Positions 12,407 through 24,839 of a stretch of DNA of 64,000 bases are shown in pieces. Within the stretch, counting starts at the first letter, position 1, and every line of letters begins with the position of its first letter. The notes under the pieces are model-generated. The model did not search any database and was not told where the DNA came from. It saw only the letters and a list, made by a program, of their open reading frames with translations. The translations under genes and the position numbers were made by a program. The stretch is from Bryum argenteum (Eukaryota > Streptophyta > Bryopsida > Bryales > Bryaceae). The stretch covers positions 1,118,501-1,182,500 of the forward strand of contig CM073325.1 of NCBI GenBank assembly GCA_037043015.1, written 5' to 3'.

Positions 12407-13850
12407 CAATAGACTTATAAATTTTCTTTGAATGTTTTTTTTTTTTTTTTTTTTTTGGTGATTAAAAAAATTCATACTTATAGGCGTTCTTATCCCTTGA
12501 AGTTTCTTGTGTTTATGGGAGCTTGGAACCTCAAAACTCCAATTTTCAACCTCTATGGACTCCGAGAGGTAAGTAGCAATATTTTTTCCATTGCAATCTT
12601 TTCACTTGGGTAGTGACTTCGGTTGTGAACATTATTTTTTATTTATTTTTAAATAGAACATAAAAAAATTAAAAATCTAAATCTAACTACCACATCTCAG
12701 ATCTCATCCCAAGAACTGCCCTAGAATATTGCCCCAGAAGTAAAAGTAGTACCATTCTTCATTTCTCAAGGGTTGACTCCACAATCCTATTAGGTGCCTT
12801 CTGAAAATTAAATAAAGGGTCATCCCTTCATGAGTTTTGTAGGTGCTCATGCATTAGCTGGACTTTACATCGCTAAGTGCCTCAAAAGAATCAACATATC
12901 TTTTCCTATGAAGTTTTAACAATAAGCTGAAGAGAGTCAACTCTACCCTTGGGTAGATTGCACCTAGTATAGTATGTCCACATTATGTACATTTGCCGAA
13001 AGGCCTATTTCTCTATATACCAAACGATGTAATAGTCATTGAAGCAATACATCGAGAACGAGAGCCATTTCTCACTTGGCCATCTCTATCCAAGATTATC
13101 ATATCCACTACACATGTATAAAAGTTCAAGAAATGGTATTTTAATTTATTTTTATCATTATCAAGAAAATCAATTTATTCAATTGCAAATTTGATATGGT
13201 ATTGTTAATTTATTTCTATTACCAAGAATATTACTTTGTTCTATTGCAAATATGAACCATGTCTTTACTTCTATAAAAAAAGGGAAAATTTGAATTGTTC
13301 ACCAAATTTACAAGTGCAAACATGAGCAATTTTGGTTCATGTCCTCCAAGCCATCCATTCACCATACAATACGAGTTCGCTCACCTGCTTCTCACAACCA
13401 CATCATGACCGCGCACACAAAAAAACTACTCCAAAGGTACATCCACCCACAATTTTGTTGTTTGACTTGACTTTTAATTGTTCGTACCATATAAAAGTCC
13501 CACTTCCGGCCCCTTCGCAACCAAACTTTCTCACTGCAGACAACCCCAAAGCATCGCGCAAGCTGGGAGTCAACTATTCTGGCCAAAAACCGGGTACCCA
13601 TTTTTTCCGCGTCAACATCACTCATACAAGCCGCTTTTCCACATGTGCGGTTGGAAATCTCCCTAAGCATGCATTACGAGCTTTAGAACCCCCCATTAGA
13701 GAGGGTGGCGTGTTGTGCCCGAAACCAAAATGTGCAATTGTTCCCCTTTGAGCAATTATTGAGCTCGGGGATCACTGTAAATGAGTGCTACGAGCATTTT
13801 TTTTTTGGGGGGGGGCGCCAAGGGAGGGAGAGGGGTAAAGACTCCCTAAA
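12407..13850. other. Intergenic stretch with MITE fragment, no supported gene
   Basis: Contains a 22-bp T run at 12435-12456. A fragment at about 12505-12590 resembles 56265-56350, the left part of another TTAA element. A 139-codon open frame at 13332-13751 (plus) has no recognisable domain, is proline-rich and biased by local composition, and ends 100 bp before a MITE; I do not call it a gene. Confidence 0.5.
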
Positions 13851-13853
13851 TTT

Positions 13854-14100
13854 TTAACCCCTAAAGATCTTTGATTCAAAATTGCTTAAATTACATAAAA
13901 TGACCTTTGCTTACTTCTAAGCTCAATCTAAGTATCAATTAGAAAATCCAACCGTAGGATCCTAGGGTGAACTTACATGTGTAATTTGTACCGTTGATTC
14001 TTTTTCATTTGTGAGATTATAATGGTCAAAGTTGGCTGATTTCACTCCCTGCGAGAACCCCAAAAAACCAATTTGGTTTTCTCGGATCGTTAGGGGTTAA
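13854..14100 (+). mobile_element. TTAA-flanked MITE, well preserved
   Basis: 247 bp. TTAA-CCCCTAAAGATC on the left and GATCGTTAGGGG-TTAA on the right. The internal order is typical of the family: CAAAATTGC, then CCAACCGTAGGATCC, then TGTGAGATTATAATGGTC, then AAAGTTGGCTGA. No coding capacity. Confidence 0.9.
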
Positions 14101-14189
14101 TGTACATGCCTAAAATGCCAAGGGGTAGGGTTTCACTACTACTTGGGGCTACACGTTCCATATTTGAATTCAGAATCATCAAAAACGGT

Positions 14190-14440
14190 CATCGGGGGGT
14201 CCAAATCGAAAATTCCAGGGGTCCAAATCAAAACTTCTAGGGGTCCAAATCAAAAATTCTAAGGGGTCCAAATCGAAAATTCCAGGGGGGGTCCAAATCG
14301 AAAATTCCAGGGGGGGGGTCCAAATCGAAAATTCCAGGGGGGGGTCCAAATCGAAAATTCCAGGGGGGTCCAAATCGAAAATTCCAGGGGGTCAAATCGA
14401 AAATTCCAGGGGGGGGTCCAAATCGAAAGTTCGAAGAGAA
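14190..14440. repeat. Minisatellite, about ten 22-28-bp units
   Basis: The unit is GGTCCAAATCGAAAATTCCA followed by a variable run of 3 to 9 G. Unit length differs only through the G run. The array sits in sequence similar to 20800-20940 (shared TTTGAATTC, ATCATCAAAAACGGT and GGTCC), so it is probably an expansion inside a dispersed repeat. Open frames across it are a by-product of the unit structure. Confidence 0.9.
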
Positions 14441-14449
14441 AATCCCATT

Positions 14450-16861
14450 GGCTGATGGGCCTCTATGCAAATGGTGGAGGGACCACTTTTTGCACAAGTA
14501 GCATCAATTTCTTTGAGTTTGGAGCTTTCAACTCATTTGGACCACAAAGAAGTTAAATGAATGATAGTGAAGGCTACAAGAAGAGTGTTGAATTCTCCGG
14601 AAGCTCAAGTGTGTGATTCAAACTTGTGCACGACTAGGAGATATGTATAGTGTTGAATATTCATGATAATCAAGTGTATGGTTGTGAATCCAAGATAGAG
14701 AATGGTCGCTAAAAAGACAAGACATCAATTCTCAAGTATTTTGTGTGATCTCATGTTGAAGGGTTAAATGGAAAAATGTTTTTTGCAATTTTATTAAAGG
14801 TCTAGGATTGTATTTTGTATAAACTTAGATTTACTTTCTCATGTCTTTAATAGCTTGTAGTAAGTGAAGATTTGAACCAACTTATTAGAAACATAGGTGT
14901 CAAATTTGAATAATTGCTAAGGTGTTATTTATTCACACTTGTTGATTTAAGTTGGGATAAATTGAGCCTTTGGATGCCATTAATATAAATAGCTTGTTGT
15001 TATTCTAATCAATTCAATGTGTACACATAGACCACAACCTATTACCAGAATTATCATGACTTTAGGTTATTAATCAATATATCCAAGTTAGAATGAAAAT
15101 GAATCATAAACATTCATTAGGAGAGTTATTTAAGAGCTACAACAAAGTATCTCTATACTTGTGTAGTGTTAAGTTTAGTGTAACACCTCTACGTCCAACC
15201 GACTTATTTTAAGCCTCTCACTTAAAATACTTACCAAAAATAGAAAGATTGTAATCTATTTCAATGTTAACCTTGCAATCTTGTAACCAAATTATTGAAG
15301 GTCATGTAGATTGAATTTTGAGCCTTGAGGCCTCATGGATTGCAAGATCAAATATAACGTAGTAGTGCTCAAAAAAATATTCAAGATTCTATTTTAATAC
15401 TTTAGAGTAAAAGTGCTACTGACAAACCTACTACACTAAATTAACCTCTAACCCAAAGTTGATCATCTTGCTTTATGATGCACTCGTATACCCAAAAAAA
15501 TTGGTAAACGTTTATTGGCTCAAATGATAGTCGTACTATGAATTGCCCAAAAATCTACAAAGGAAAAGGACTCCAGTTGTAGACCCCTTGCACTAAAATG
15601 GATTCCTTACATATTTTCGATCAAGCACAGATTCTTCTCACAAAAAATAAGTGTACTCTAGAAATAATATTGGATATTAAGGATTGATGACAAAGACATA
15701 GCCCCTCATAAACCATGTACTTCTTATGTCCTAAAATATCTGATTGATACACCCTTTTTATTTTGTCCCGAAATGCCTGATCAAACAAGTACATAATTGA
15801 GCACTTTCATCACCTCATGGTACTACTTCACTTGTTCTTTAATTGTGCGTTATAACCTCACAATTGAACTTTTAATACTATTGGACAACATACATATCAT
15901 GAACATGCTTGAAGGAGTTTTGCCCAACCTTTGGCAAGCCAAATCTTTACGATTATCGAAGCAAATGTTATGAAATCATAGATCATTATTAAACTCTTGG
16001 TGAGTACTTTCCACTCATTGTCATTGCACCTCTCATTATCTTCAATTGAGATCGAGGCGGATGATTCTTCATCCGTCAAAATTTTCACCTTTGCCTAATC
16101 TTTAGCGTGACAAAATTCTATGCTTACTGAATCAAATGTTATCAAATTATATATCACTACAATGGTCTTAGAGAGAGCTATTCATCCAGCTAGACTCATT
16201 CGTCTTTTTCTTCTTTTTCTTTTTTAAGACTATAACATTTGAGCTTAATCCGAAGAGGTTTGCAATATCGATTGAACATTATGGGACAGAGGGAGTATTT
16301 TTTAAGTAAGATCAATATAAATACATCATTTCAAGTACAATACGAGAGTTATATCAATATAAAAAACTTCCAACTAGAAAGTTGTTGGAATCATTTGAAT
16401 GTTTCATTTATGGCATAATAGTCCTTGTAAAACTTACTTTACTTTCATATAACATGCTTTCAATTGTAAAACATGCATCCTAGTTGAAACCATAAAATAA
16501 ATGTTGCCTTTGATAAAACAAATACCTTAAATTTACTGCATATTAGATAGGTTTGAGATTTCTACTACACAAACTGGAATCATTCCCATATTTAACCCAA
16601 ACTTTAAATAAAGAAGTTATGGCTCTTCAAAGTTTCAATTTTTCATCTAAAATGTAAATCTATGATACTAGGAATGTCTAAAAGTCAATCATTCAGATAC
16701 AACTACAAAGAACCTATATATTTGCATTGTGGTTTAGTTCCATGCTAACTTCACTTTCTATCATAACTTAATTCTAATCCTCTACTTTTGCACCTACATA
16801 TAGACTTTTCTTGTATTTCCTAACCCTCAAAACTCATGTGTATGCTAATTTTAGTTGATTA
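14450..16861. other. AT-rich intergenic stretch
   Basis: No frame longer than about 65 codons and no recognisable motif, tRNA or repeat end was found. Nothing supported. Confidence 0.5.
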
Positions 16862-18280
16862 TTAACCCCTAAACGTTTATACCATTTTTTTTCATTTAAA
16901 AACCATACTTTATTGAAAGCGTCATACATGAAAATCAAAGTAAGTTATTATGATTTCAACTGTACAATCTTGAAGTACACTCAGTTTAGGTCATTCGGGT
17001 CCAATTTTAATTCTGTAGGCGTTATAGATTGCGAAAGAATTGTTGAGGAGGAAGAAAAACAAAGGCAAAGAGAATTTGCTATAAGAGGAAAGAGAGCCTT
17101 GCTAGCTCATGATAAGTACTCTAAGGTATTACCCATGGAAGGTACAATTGTGACTTTATAATTTTAGAAGCTTCCACGGTCGCTTAACTCAACAATAAGA
17201 ATGTATTTGTACTAAAAAATGATTGAAAAACTTTAGCATTTTCACTTTAGAGTGGAAATACTATCAACAAATCAATCGCAATCAAAATCCCACCAACAAG
17301 AAAGTTGTTCAACTTCATTTCAAAAACTCTCTCCATCAAAAAAGAAAATACTAAATAATTTTGTGGCTTAAATGATAACCTCGCAATGATTAAATTTGCT
17401 TCAAATTTTACGAAAGAAGTATGGACCAAATCTAAACCTCCTGCACTAAATCCATACCTTGTCTTCAAAACATATTGAATGAGGTTAAGATTCCTACAAT
17501 AAGAACTAGACTTCAATTGGATTTCAACCCAAATTATAAGTCGATTGATATCTTCATATAAATTCATGTAACACATATCTTCATGTATATCTTCTCGAAT
17601 GAAATTACTTGGATTTGGTCCCAACTGAAGTCTAGTTTGTGCAATATACTTTTCAAAATCATGCAATGAGAATTGTAAACTAATAGCATGAATTTTAGCG
17701 AATGTAGCTCTTGTTTTTAGCTATTCAAACATGGGGCATGTTTCACCATTGCAAGCCAAGTACGTGAAATTCAATTTAGTTTTCACAATTTTTTTTGCAC
17801 AAGTATAATCTCAAGATGTAATACAACAACTTTGTAGTTGAAATATTACTTATTCAAATACAGTTAGCTATTGGATATAATATGATGTTTCTATCTTTAC
17901 AAAACTTATAAAAATTACACGGTTTCTAAGGAGAAGTTTCTCATTCATCTACCAATGAATTTCAACTTTGCCATGTTGGATCGAAATCTAATTGAAATTC
18001 AGATTTTGAGGTAGAAACCTTAAATCCATTCAAGACGTGAGGAAATATAATTATTCATTTTTGTGTAAGCGACATAGTTTTGGACTATTTTTTCTTTGTG
18101 TATTTTGGAACAATTTCTACCATTGCAAGGCCATTACAGGTGCAAAGAAATTTTCTTAATATTTTCTTGTTCAAGGGGGTGTTATAATAATGAAGCTAAA
18201 CATATTTGTAGTTGGTACTTTTTTCATTGCAACAACAATCTCAGTTGTAGAGGAACAACTAGAAGTTTCAAGCGGATCGG
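16862..18280 (+). mobile_element. Left partial copy of a TTAA foldback element
   Basis: Starts TTAA-CCCCTAAACGT. Two internal segments (about 17230-17480 and 18000-18260) are inverted relatives of each other, so the copy folds back on itself. Its terminal 350 bp pair with the right end of the partner copy at 21230-22252 in inverted orientation, while its core (17540-18250) matches 21360-22000 in direct orientation. It lacks the expected right terminus. It lies directly upstream of the RNA-binding-protein gene. A 139-codon open frame on the minus strand (17666-17247) lies within it and is not recognised. Confidence 0.7.
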
Positions 18281-18499
18281 ATAGTGACCGTTGATCGCAT
18301 CCAAAGGCCGCGATCTGCCAAAGGCCACGATCTGTCCGTGGGGATGGGGCTCGTTACTACTCGTTGGTAGAGACGGCGCCCGACCACCTCTCTTCTTTCC
18401 CTCGTGCTGTGTCGATCAGCCCATCTCGCCGCCGTTCACAGCTCGGTGGATTTGTGCGCTCGATCGCAGCAACGCCGCAGCGCAAGAGGAAGCATCGCC

Positions 18500-19650
18500 A
18501 TGGCGTTCTTCGGCAAAATCGGTGGCTTGATGCGTCAGAATGCAGCTCAGTCCGTGCTTCTCAAGGCCGGAGTCGGGGCTGTGGCACCCGCTATGCTCGT
18601 TTTGCAACGCGGCATGGCTGGTTCCAAGCTCTTCATTGGAGGTACATGCAAGCTTGGGTAGATTGTGCAGATTCATTTCGGTGTCCCACTTAAACCCTAC
18701 CATTGTCAGGGGTTTAGGGCTTCTTTGGGATGCAGGGTCCTGCTAGTCGATCGGAGAGATTATCTCTAGGAAGATGTTATTCTAGGTCGTGCAGAATCGA
18801 AAGGTGATTATGCGATGGTCTGTCGATCGAGCAAGGGTTTAGGGTTTGAGTGGCATGCATGGGGTTGGCTTTACGTCGATCAGTGGTCGTTTTTTTAGTT
18901 TTGTTGTGATGTTGTTGTGTAATTATTATGTTGACAGTTGTTTGGCGTGTTAACCATTTTGTATAGAATCCATCGATGTTGAGTTCCGCACATACCGAAA
19001 CTAAGAGATGAGTCTGATGATTAACATGTCTGCTGTGATGATTCAGGTCTTGCCTGGGGAACCGACGAGAACACGTTGAGAGATGCCTTCGGCTCTTTCG
19101 GAACCGTCACTGAAGGTATTACTCGTTGTTCACGAATTAGGGTTGCTGTTCAGGGTACATCGTTTTTATCTGGAATAAGATATAGTACACAAGCAGTAAG
19201 CGCTGACGGTGGATAAAATTCTTGGATTGCAGTGAAGATCATCCTCGACAGAGACACAGGAAGGTCAAGGGGGTTCGGATTCGTGAACTTCACATCACCC
19301 CAGGAGGCTGAAGTTGCTCTGCAAGAGATGGACGGCAGGGTATGTAAAACCTCGAGTCGCCATGAATTTCCTTTTAGGTCACTCTCGAGTTTGAATCGGG
19401 CTAACCATCTCTTGGTATGTAACTGTTTTCGATCGGTCGTCTATCTGACAGTCGACCTTGAGTGGTGCAGGAACTAGCTGGACGTCAGATCCGAGTGGAC
19501 TACGCCACTGACAGGTCAAGGGACTCAGCCCCCCGTGGCGGCGGCGGCGGTTACGGCAACCGTGGAGGATATGGCGACCGTCAGTCAGGCGGCGGCTATG
19601 GTGACAACAGACAAGACGACGGTGAGAGAGGCTATGGCAACAACTTCTGA
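18500..19650 (+). CDS. Mitochondrial-type glycine-rich RNA-binding protein (RRM)
   Basis: Single-RRM glycine-rich protein close to the Arabidopsis mitochondrial GRP2 type, which acts in organelle RNA handling and stress responses. Exons: 18500-18641, 19047-19115, 19233-19339 and 19471-19650, with GT-AG introns of 405, 117 and 131 bp, giving 165 residues. Residues 1-40 (MAFFGKIGGLMRQN start, few acids) look like a mitochondrial presequence. The RRM spans about 42-118 with RNP2 LFIGGL (44-49) and RNP1 RGFGFVNF (83-90). The tail, 125-165, is rich in GGY and ends YGNNF. The start is the first ATG in frame after a short leader, and matches the N-terminus expected for this family. All key aromatic RNP residues are present. 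The gene is flanked on both sides by partial copies of one transposon. Intron retention and intact splice sites argue for a live gene rather than a retrocopy. Confidence 0.93.
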
Positions 19651-19871
19651 GGAATCCGTGGTCGTTAAATCTCCATAGACATGGTGCAATGCCTTCATTG
19701 TAGGGTCGATAGATTCCGGGTCCTGGCAACGATCAGTCCAGATCCGTACTTTTTAAGGTTTTTGTTTGCACATTTGAGGCTTATGATATAACATTCCACA
19801 CGGGGCAGTTTCTGCTTAGTATTTATAGAGGCCAAACTTGGAGCTGTGGGAATTCTATGTACACTGGATTT

Positions 19872-20450
19872 CTTTTTCCATTACAGGGTTGCATCCTGGA
19901 GAAGGTGAAGATGTTGTGGCGTTTTCGATACATTCTTTTAACGAAAGAGGATGCGTACCTCTTAGCCTTTTAGTATGCGTCGAGAGGGTTCTCACATGTG
20001 GTGGCCTGACTAGATGAGATGAATCTGGATGGACATTCTTTCGTTGTAGGATTGCATGGAAATGGGTTGAGGTGTTGTATGGGAATTGTTGAGTGTGATT
20101 CGTTTTGTGGTGTGGAGCTGCTGTTGCTGTGCAGTACCCGATCAAAATCATGTAACTAATTCCAGAGATCTGAATCTAAGATTCTTGAAGACTCAGTGGA
20201 AGCACTGATATTCCTATGTATTCTTGAAGGAATTTAAGGACGGACGGATTCAAGTGAACTACGGATGTCTTTCACGTTCGTAAATTTGAAAATAGGTGAG
20301 GAATAATACTTGTATGTGAACGGCGGTTGAATACCGCTACAAATTTGGCATGAAATAAATCGTATTGGAGATGTTCGTGAAAACGAGGCTTTATTTCCTA
20401 GAAGTTTCTGGATTGAAATACACTCGGGGCTCTTCGTTGTCACACCGTGG
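19872..20450 (+). repeat. 3' flank of the RNA-binding gene, duplicated at 49447-50012
   Basis: Begins at CTTTTTCCATTACAG, which looks like a 3' splice site, about 220 bp beyond the stop codon. The first 345 bp differ from the 49.4-kb copy at only about nine positions by eye; the last 230 bp are clearly more diverged. It may be a 3' UTR exon or an independent noncoding transcript. A 98-codon frame on its minus strand is not conserved as protein in the other copy and is not called. Confidence 0.85.
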
Positions 20451-20684
20451 GAGGCCGATTTCAGTATGGTGATGAAGTGTCAGAGTGTGATTGTAGAGAA
20501 TTTGTTGAAGCATGATATTATGGAAGTGCTAAAAAATGTCTATGGAAGACTTTTTTACAGCCGTTTTCATAGTTTAACATTCATAGTTTTTATCATTGTT
20601 ATGTTCAAATTGTAATATTCGAAGCAATTGTATCAATTCCGTGCACAGGTGAGTATATGCCACGTCATTATACACCTCTTGAGA

Positions 20685-20762
20685 TTACACAAAATTCCTC
20701 CATTCCTATTATGGGGTAAGCGTTTACACAAAATTCATCCATTCCTATTATGGGGTATGCGT
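20685..20762. repeat. 39-bp tandem duplication
   Basis: Two near-identical copies start at 20685 and 20724 (TTACACAAAATTC...TATTATGGGGT). They are followed by about 140 bp similar to the region before the 14.2-kb minisatellite. Confidence 0.85.
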
Positions 20763-21229
20763 TCGTAGCAGCTACCAAGGAGGATGGAGGAGGGGTAATG
20801 AGCCCCCTGGCATTTGATGTACAGACATTAAATGCCGAGGAGTAGGCTTCCGAAGGTAACTTGGGGTCGCAGACCTCAAATTTGAATTCAAAATTATCAA
20901 AAACGGTTCTGGGAGGTCCCCACGCATTCTAGGGTGCCTCCCTTCGTAGCTGCCACGAACCATTGCCCCCTATTATGGACCTCCGACTCGAAATGTATTA
21001 TTTAGTACCACAAATCTGAAAAGTGTTATCGAATGTCTTTATTCATGAACTTACTCCAAAGAATGCTGTTCTTGCTGCCTTTGATGTGTGCGTTCGTATA
21101 AAAGAATTTAATTTCTTTGGTTATTCCCATCTTTCCACATTTGTGCTTGTTTACAGGAGAATCAAGTCAATCAAGCCTTTGATCGACATATTCTGTCTCT
21201 TGAGAGTAATATAAAGATGTTTGAGTAAT

Positions 21230-22252
21230 ATAAACCTGCACCTGTGGTTTCAATAGTAACTTCGAAGCTTGACAAAATTAACCGAATGTAGAAAAACTAC
21301 ATTTTGGATAGAAGGCAGCAACTTTGAAGATCCAAAACTTCTTCATACAAGGTCTGTTTTGAATGAAATCACTTGGGTCACGTCCCAAATGAAGTCTAGG
21401 TTGTGTAGTAGAAATTAAAAACTCATATAATGAAGAATGATTTAATGGCATGCATTTTAGTAAAGAGAGCTCTTATTTTTGGGTTCCCAATTATACGGCA
21501 TGTTTTACCATTGCATGCCAATTATGTGTGAAATCAAAAATAGTTCTTCATGATTTCTTTTTCTTTTTACAATCAAAATCTTGAGGTGTGTCTTAAAAAC
21601 TTTCTATATGGAAGTTTTTTGATCCAAATTTTTTGCTATTGAATATGCAACGATGTTTCAATGACAAAAGTGAAAAATTGGATGATATAAGTGGAGCTAT
21701 ATCTCCTTCATCCATCGTTGGATTTCAACATTATTTTTAGGATAGCTTTCTAAAAGATTCAAGTTTAGTGGTAGAAACCTTGACAAAGATCGAAGAGGTT
21801 TTGAAGATAAGGCACAAATTTGAGTATATAGGGCTTAGTTTCTGACTATTTTTCCTTTGTGAAGTTTCGGGCAATATTCCCCGTTGCAAGGCTATCATCT
21901 GAGCCAAGAAATCTTTCACTCATTTCTTTTTCGGCAAAGATGCTATTGAGGTGAAGGTGAACATCTTTTTAATTGGTACAAAATTTCAGTGCAATTGGTT
22001 TATTGGTAGCATTTCCACTTTAAAGTGAAAATGATAGAAATTCGTAGTCTGGTTTGAGAACTAATATGTTATGATCTTCTGATCCATGATGCCTTATGAC
22101 TCCATTTTTGGTTCACATGACCTACAACAAGTCTATTACAAAATTGTACGGTTGAGATCTTAATAGCTAATCTATATTTCCAATCTACGACACCTTTTTT
22201 AAAAATGAGTTTAGAAAAAAAATTTAAATAGGTTGGGATGTTTAGGGGTTAA
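21230..22252 (+). mobile_element. Right partial copy of a TTAA foldback element
   Basis: Ends GTTTAGGGG-TTAA (TTAA at 22249-22252). It has the core and right inverted repeat but not the left end. The core is a direct repeat of 17540-18250, and the last 220 bp are an inverted relative of the first 370 bp of the left copy. The left limit is approximate. Confidence 0.7.
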
Positions 22253-23600
22253 AAATCAAACCCAAGGATAAGATACTCTCAACTTGTTTAATTTTCACAA
22301 ACTTTGAATTCGGTCTTTTATCTTTTTCTCCCATTTGGTTTCTTTTGTTGATTTGCTCTTTAGCTCTTAAAATTGGAATTCCAGCATGAGAATTGATTGT
22401 AATGCTTTCCTTATGATCTTTTTAGTTATCCAATTTGGCTTACTTTGTTTCTTTTCTTTCTCTTATTTGGTATTCCACCCAATCTATATCTACTATTTGG
22501 CTTGCTTCAACTTAAATTCATAAGAAGGTTCACTATAACTCTCACATTTACAAAATGATCATCTCGTTTCCAATAGTTTGTATCCTTGTTCTTGTATCTT
22601 ATTGCTTTCCATTCATCTTCTTGTAAATTTCTTCTTGACTTCCTTAACTAATAATAATAACTCTCATTTGTGTTTTGTATTTCTATTGAGACTTATCATA
22701 TTCCTTTAATTCCATATGTATTATATTCAATTTAATTTGCACTCCTAGTGATTCAAACTCTCATCTTAAAGTACGAAAATTCAACTGTGGATAATTGCAA
22801 CCTAATTTGCATTCTTCTTTTAACTTACATCTCAATTTAACTATTTACGGTGTATAATTATTCAACTCTTATGCAATGAAAGATTCAACCCAATCCCATC
22901 ACAAGCCTTTACACAATTTAATTTCTATCAAACTCATGTAACAATCACAAACTGGATGAACATATAACAACAAAAACAATTAACAACTTACGCAACACAA
23001 TTTGGTTGGGACTCAAATAATAGGCATCCTTCTTATTTAATTTTAAGCTTAAGTACAAATTGGAAGAAAGCATTACTACTTGGCAATCACTTGCCTTATG
23101 CGGATCCTTGAAATTCCTTCTAAGTCATATTTCAAATTAACATTATCCCTATCGCTACTTACTCATTCCCACTCGAGTTATTTTATTTGGTCAATCCTCA
23201 TTTATGATTCTGTAATAATCTCAACTACTTTTGTTATTTGATTTCTTTTCATTCACCTTTCATTCCAAATTTTATATTTTCTATATGCTAAAACACCTAG
23301 AATAGACTTAAAAACTACGGAACCATATTGAAATGCTTTAAAAAAAAAAACTTGAACTGTTAAAAAAAATTTACATTGGAATCAAATTACTATTTATATA
23401 GCCCCACACTCATCTCTTTGCGTCCAGGCAGAGCATAATTTGTTGTTTGTCAACTTGGTTATTAGTACTATGTTGCTACTAACTCCTTCTTAAACCTCCA
23501 ACAATTCAACATCCAACTTGCTACCCTCCTGGTTAACACTCTTCTCCTTGCCTCAAACTTGTGCACATATGCGGCTGAGTCTAGTTGCGCCCTCTTCTAC
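22253..23600. other. AT-rich intergenic stretch
   Basis: Very AT-rich, with many stops in all frames. No motif or repeat end was recognised. Confidence 0.5.
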
Positions 23601-23621
23601 ATTGTGTACCAATTGAGGTAA

Positions 23622-23945
23622 TTAACTCCGATCATTGTACAAATTGCTCAATTTAGCTAAAGTTGGAAACCAATCAACTTGAGTAACCGAACTTTCTAAC
23701 TTCATTGTATTACTCACTTTTTTTGAATGCTTTTGCCACCTCCGCTGTAAATTGGCCAATTCAATTTTTGTTGTGTGTCTCAAATTTGCCTCCAAACTGG
23801 CCTTTCTCTTCCGCTTCTGGTACTTCATTTATTTAAACTCCATTTGGTGTGTCGCCTCTTGGCAATGAGCTGCCATTTGAACTTCATACTCGGGTAATTT
23901 CTCCCTGACCTCGTCCATTTCGTCTTCTACTCGCTAGTATTGCAT
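23622..23945 (-). pseudogene. Decayed coiled-coil-like ORF
   Basis: Reading on the minus strand from about 23945, one frame gives a charged, helix-prone peptide (E/K/Q-rich, with a DEMDEVREKLPEYE stretch). It meets one TAA, then continues in the same frame from a methionine at 23828 to 23622 with more basic helical sequence. It could be a fragment of a transposon gag or tail protein lying before the copia element. Function not recognised. Confidence 0.3.
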
Positions 23946-24191
23946 CATAAACTTGGCGTTTGCATTCCTAATGGTTGTTATTTGTACCAAGTTGTTACCC
24001 AAAGCCAACGTTGTCAACAGAGGGCTCGATCAAGTCGGGAGGATAGGGTCATCGATCGGCAGCACGCAACTACGGCGGCATCAGTAGTATTTAGAGGCAT
24101 AGAAAACAGAGAGCATGCACTTCTTCCCTTAGTCGACTAATTGTAGTTATAGGAACAGGGTAAATAACAGCTTGAAGATAAGCATGCTTTA

Positions 24192-24839
24192 TTGTATAAA
24201 TGGATTTCTTCAGTTCCGACAGAACCACTAGCTGACAATTTTGGACCTGTCGAGAATTTTGCACAAATCAAGATCCTCTCTATATTAGAAAATCATGGCA
24301 TCAATCATCAACCCAAGAACTTACATGATTGCACCATTAATTACCATAAGCTACTCTACCTGGAGTATCAAGGTAGAATGCTCTTCATCCGCTCTCATAT
24401 TTGGAGCGTGGTTGATGGATCTGAATTTGCCCCTTCTCATAGCAATCTTGTCGCACTGGCTGCCTGGAAATTAAAAGCTTCCAAGGCACGAACTGATATA
24501 CTTCTCCATTGTGGAGATAAGCAATTAACTTTGCTAAAATCCCTCACTACTTCAAAAGCAATATGGGACAAGCTACAACAATTATATGAACGCTCGAATA
24601 AAGCTTCTGAAGTCAACTTGCATAAACAACTCTGCCATTTAACAATGTCAGATCCTGAAGACGTTGTTAGTTTTCTTGAAAATTGGCAATCTGTTTTATC
24701 AGATACAGCCGCGATAGGTTGTACATTCACCGATGCTCAACAAGTAATGTTGCTACTCTTAGCACTTCCAGACTCATGGAGTGCTTTTGTCACTACACAA
24801 GGAGGAATTGCAACCCTTACTTTTTCGGAACTTCTCTAA
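24192..24839 (+). pseudogene. copia gag
   Basis: 215 codons with the UBN2-type gag fold of plant copia elements: WKLKASKARTDILL, AIWDKLQQLYE and a MLLLLALPDSW block near the end. It ends at a stop where the intact polyprotein would continue; the CCHC knuckle remnant (CHYCGHKAPIC) follows in another frame near 25027. Confidence 0.85.

Noticed and set aside
13332-13751. 139-codon plus-strand frame
   Set aside because: No domain, no splice partners, biased proline/serine composition; kept only as a note in the intergenic entry.
14179-14497. Two repetitive minus-strand frames (DLDPP and IWTPP repeats)
   Set aside because: Translation of the minisatellite; unit length changes break any frame.
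17247-17666. 139-codon minus-strand frame within the left foldback copy
   Set aside because: Not open in the related copy at 21.4-22.0 kb and no transposase motif seen.
19855-20151. 98-codon minus-strand frame behind the RRM gene
   Set aside because: The duplicated copy at 49.5 kb breaks this frame, so it is not conserved as protein.
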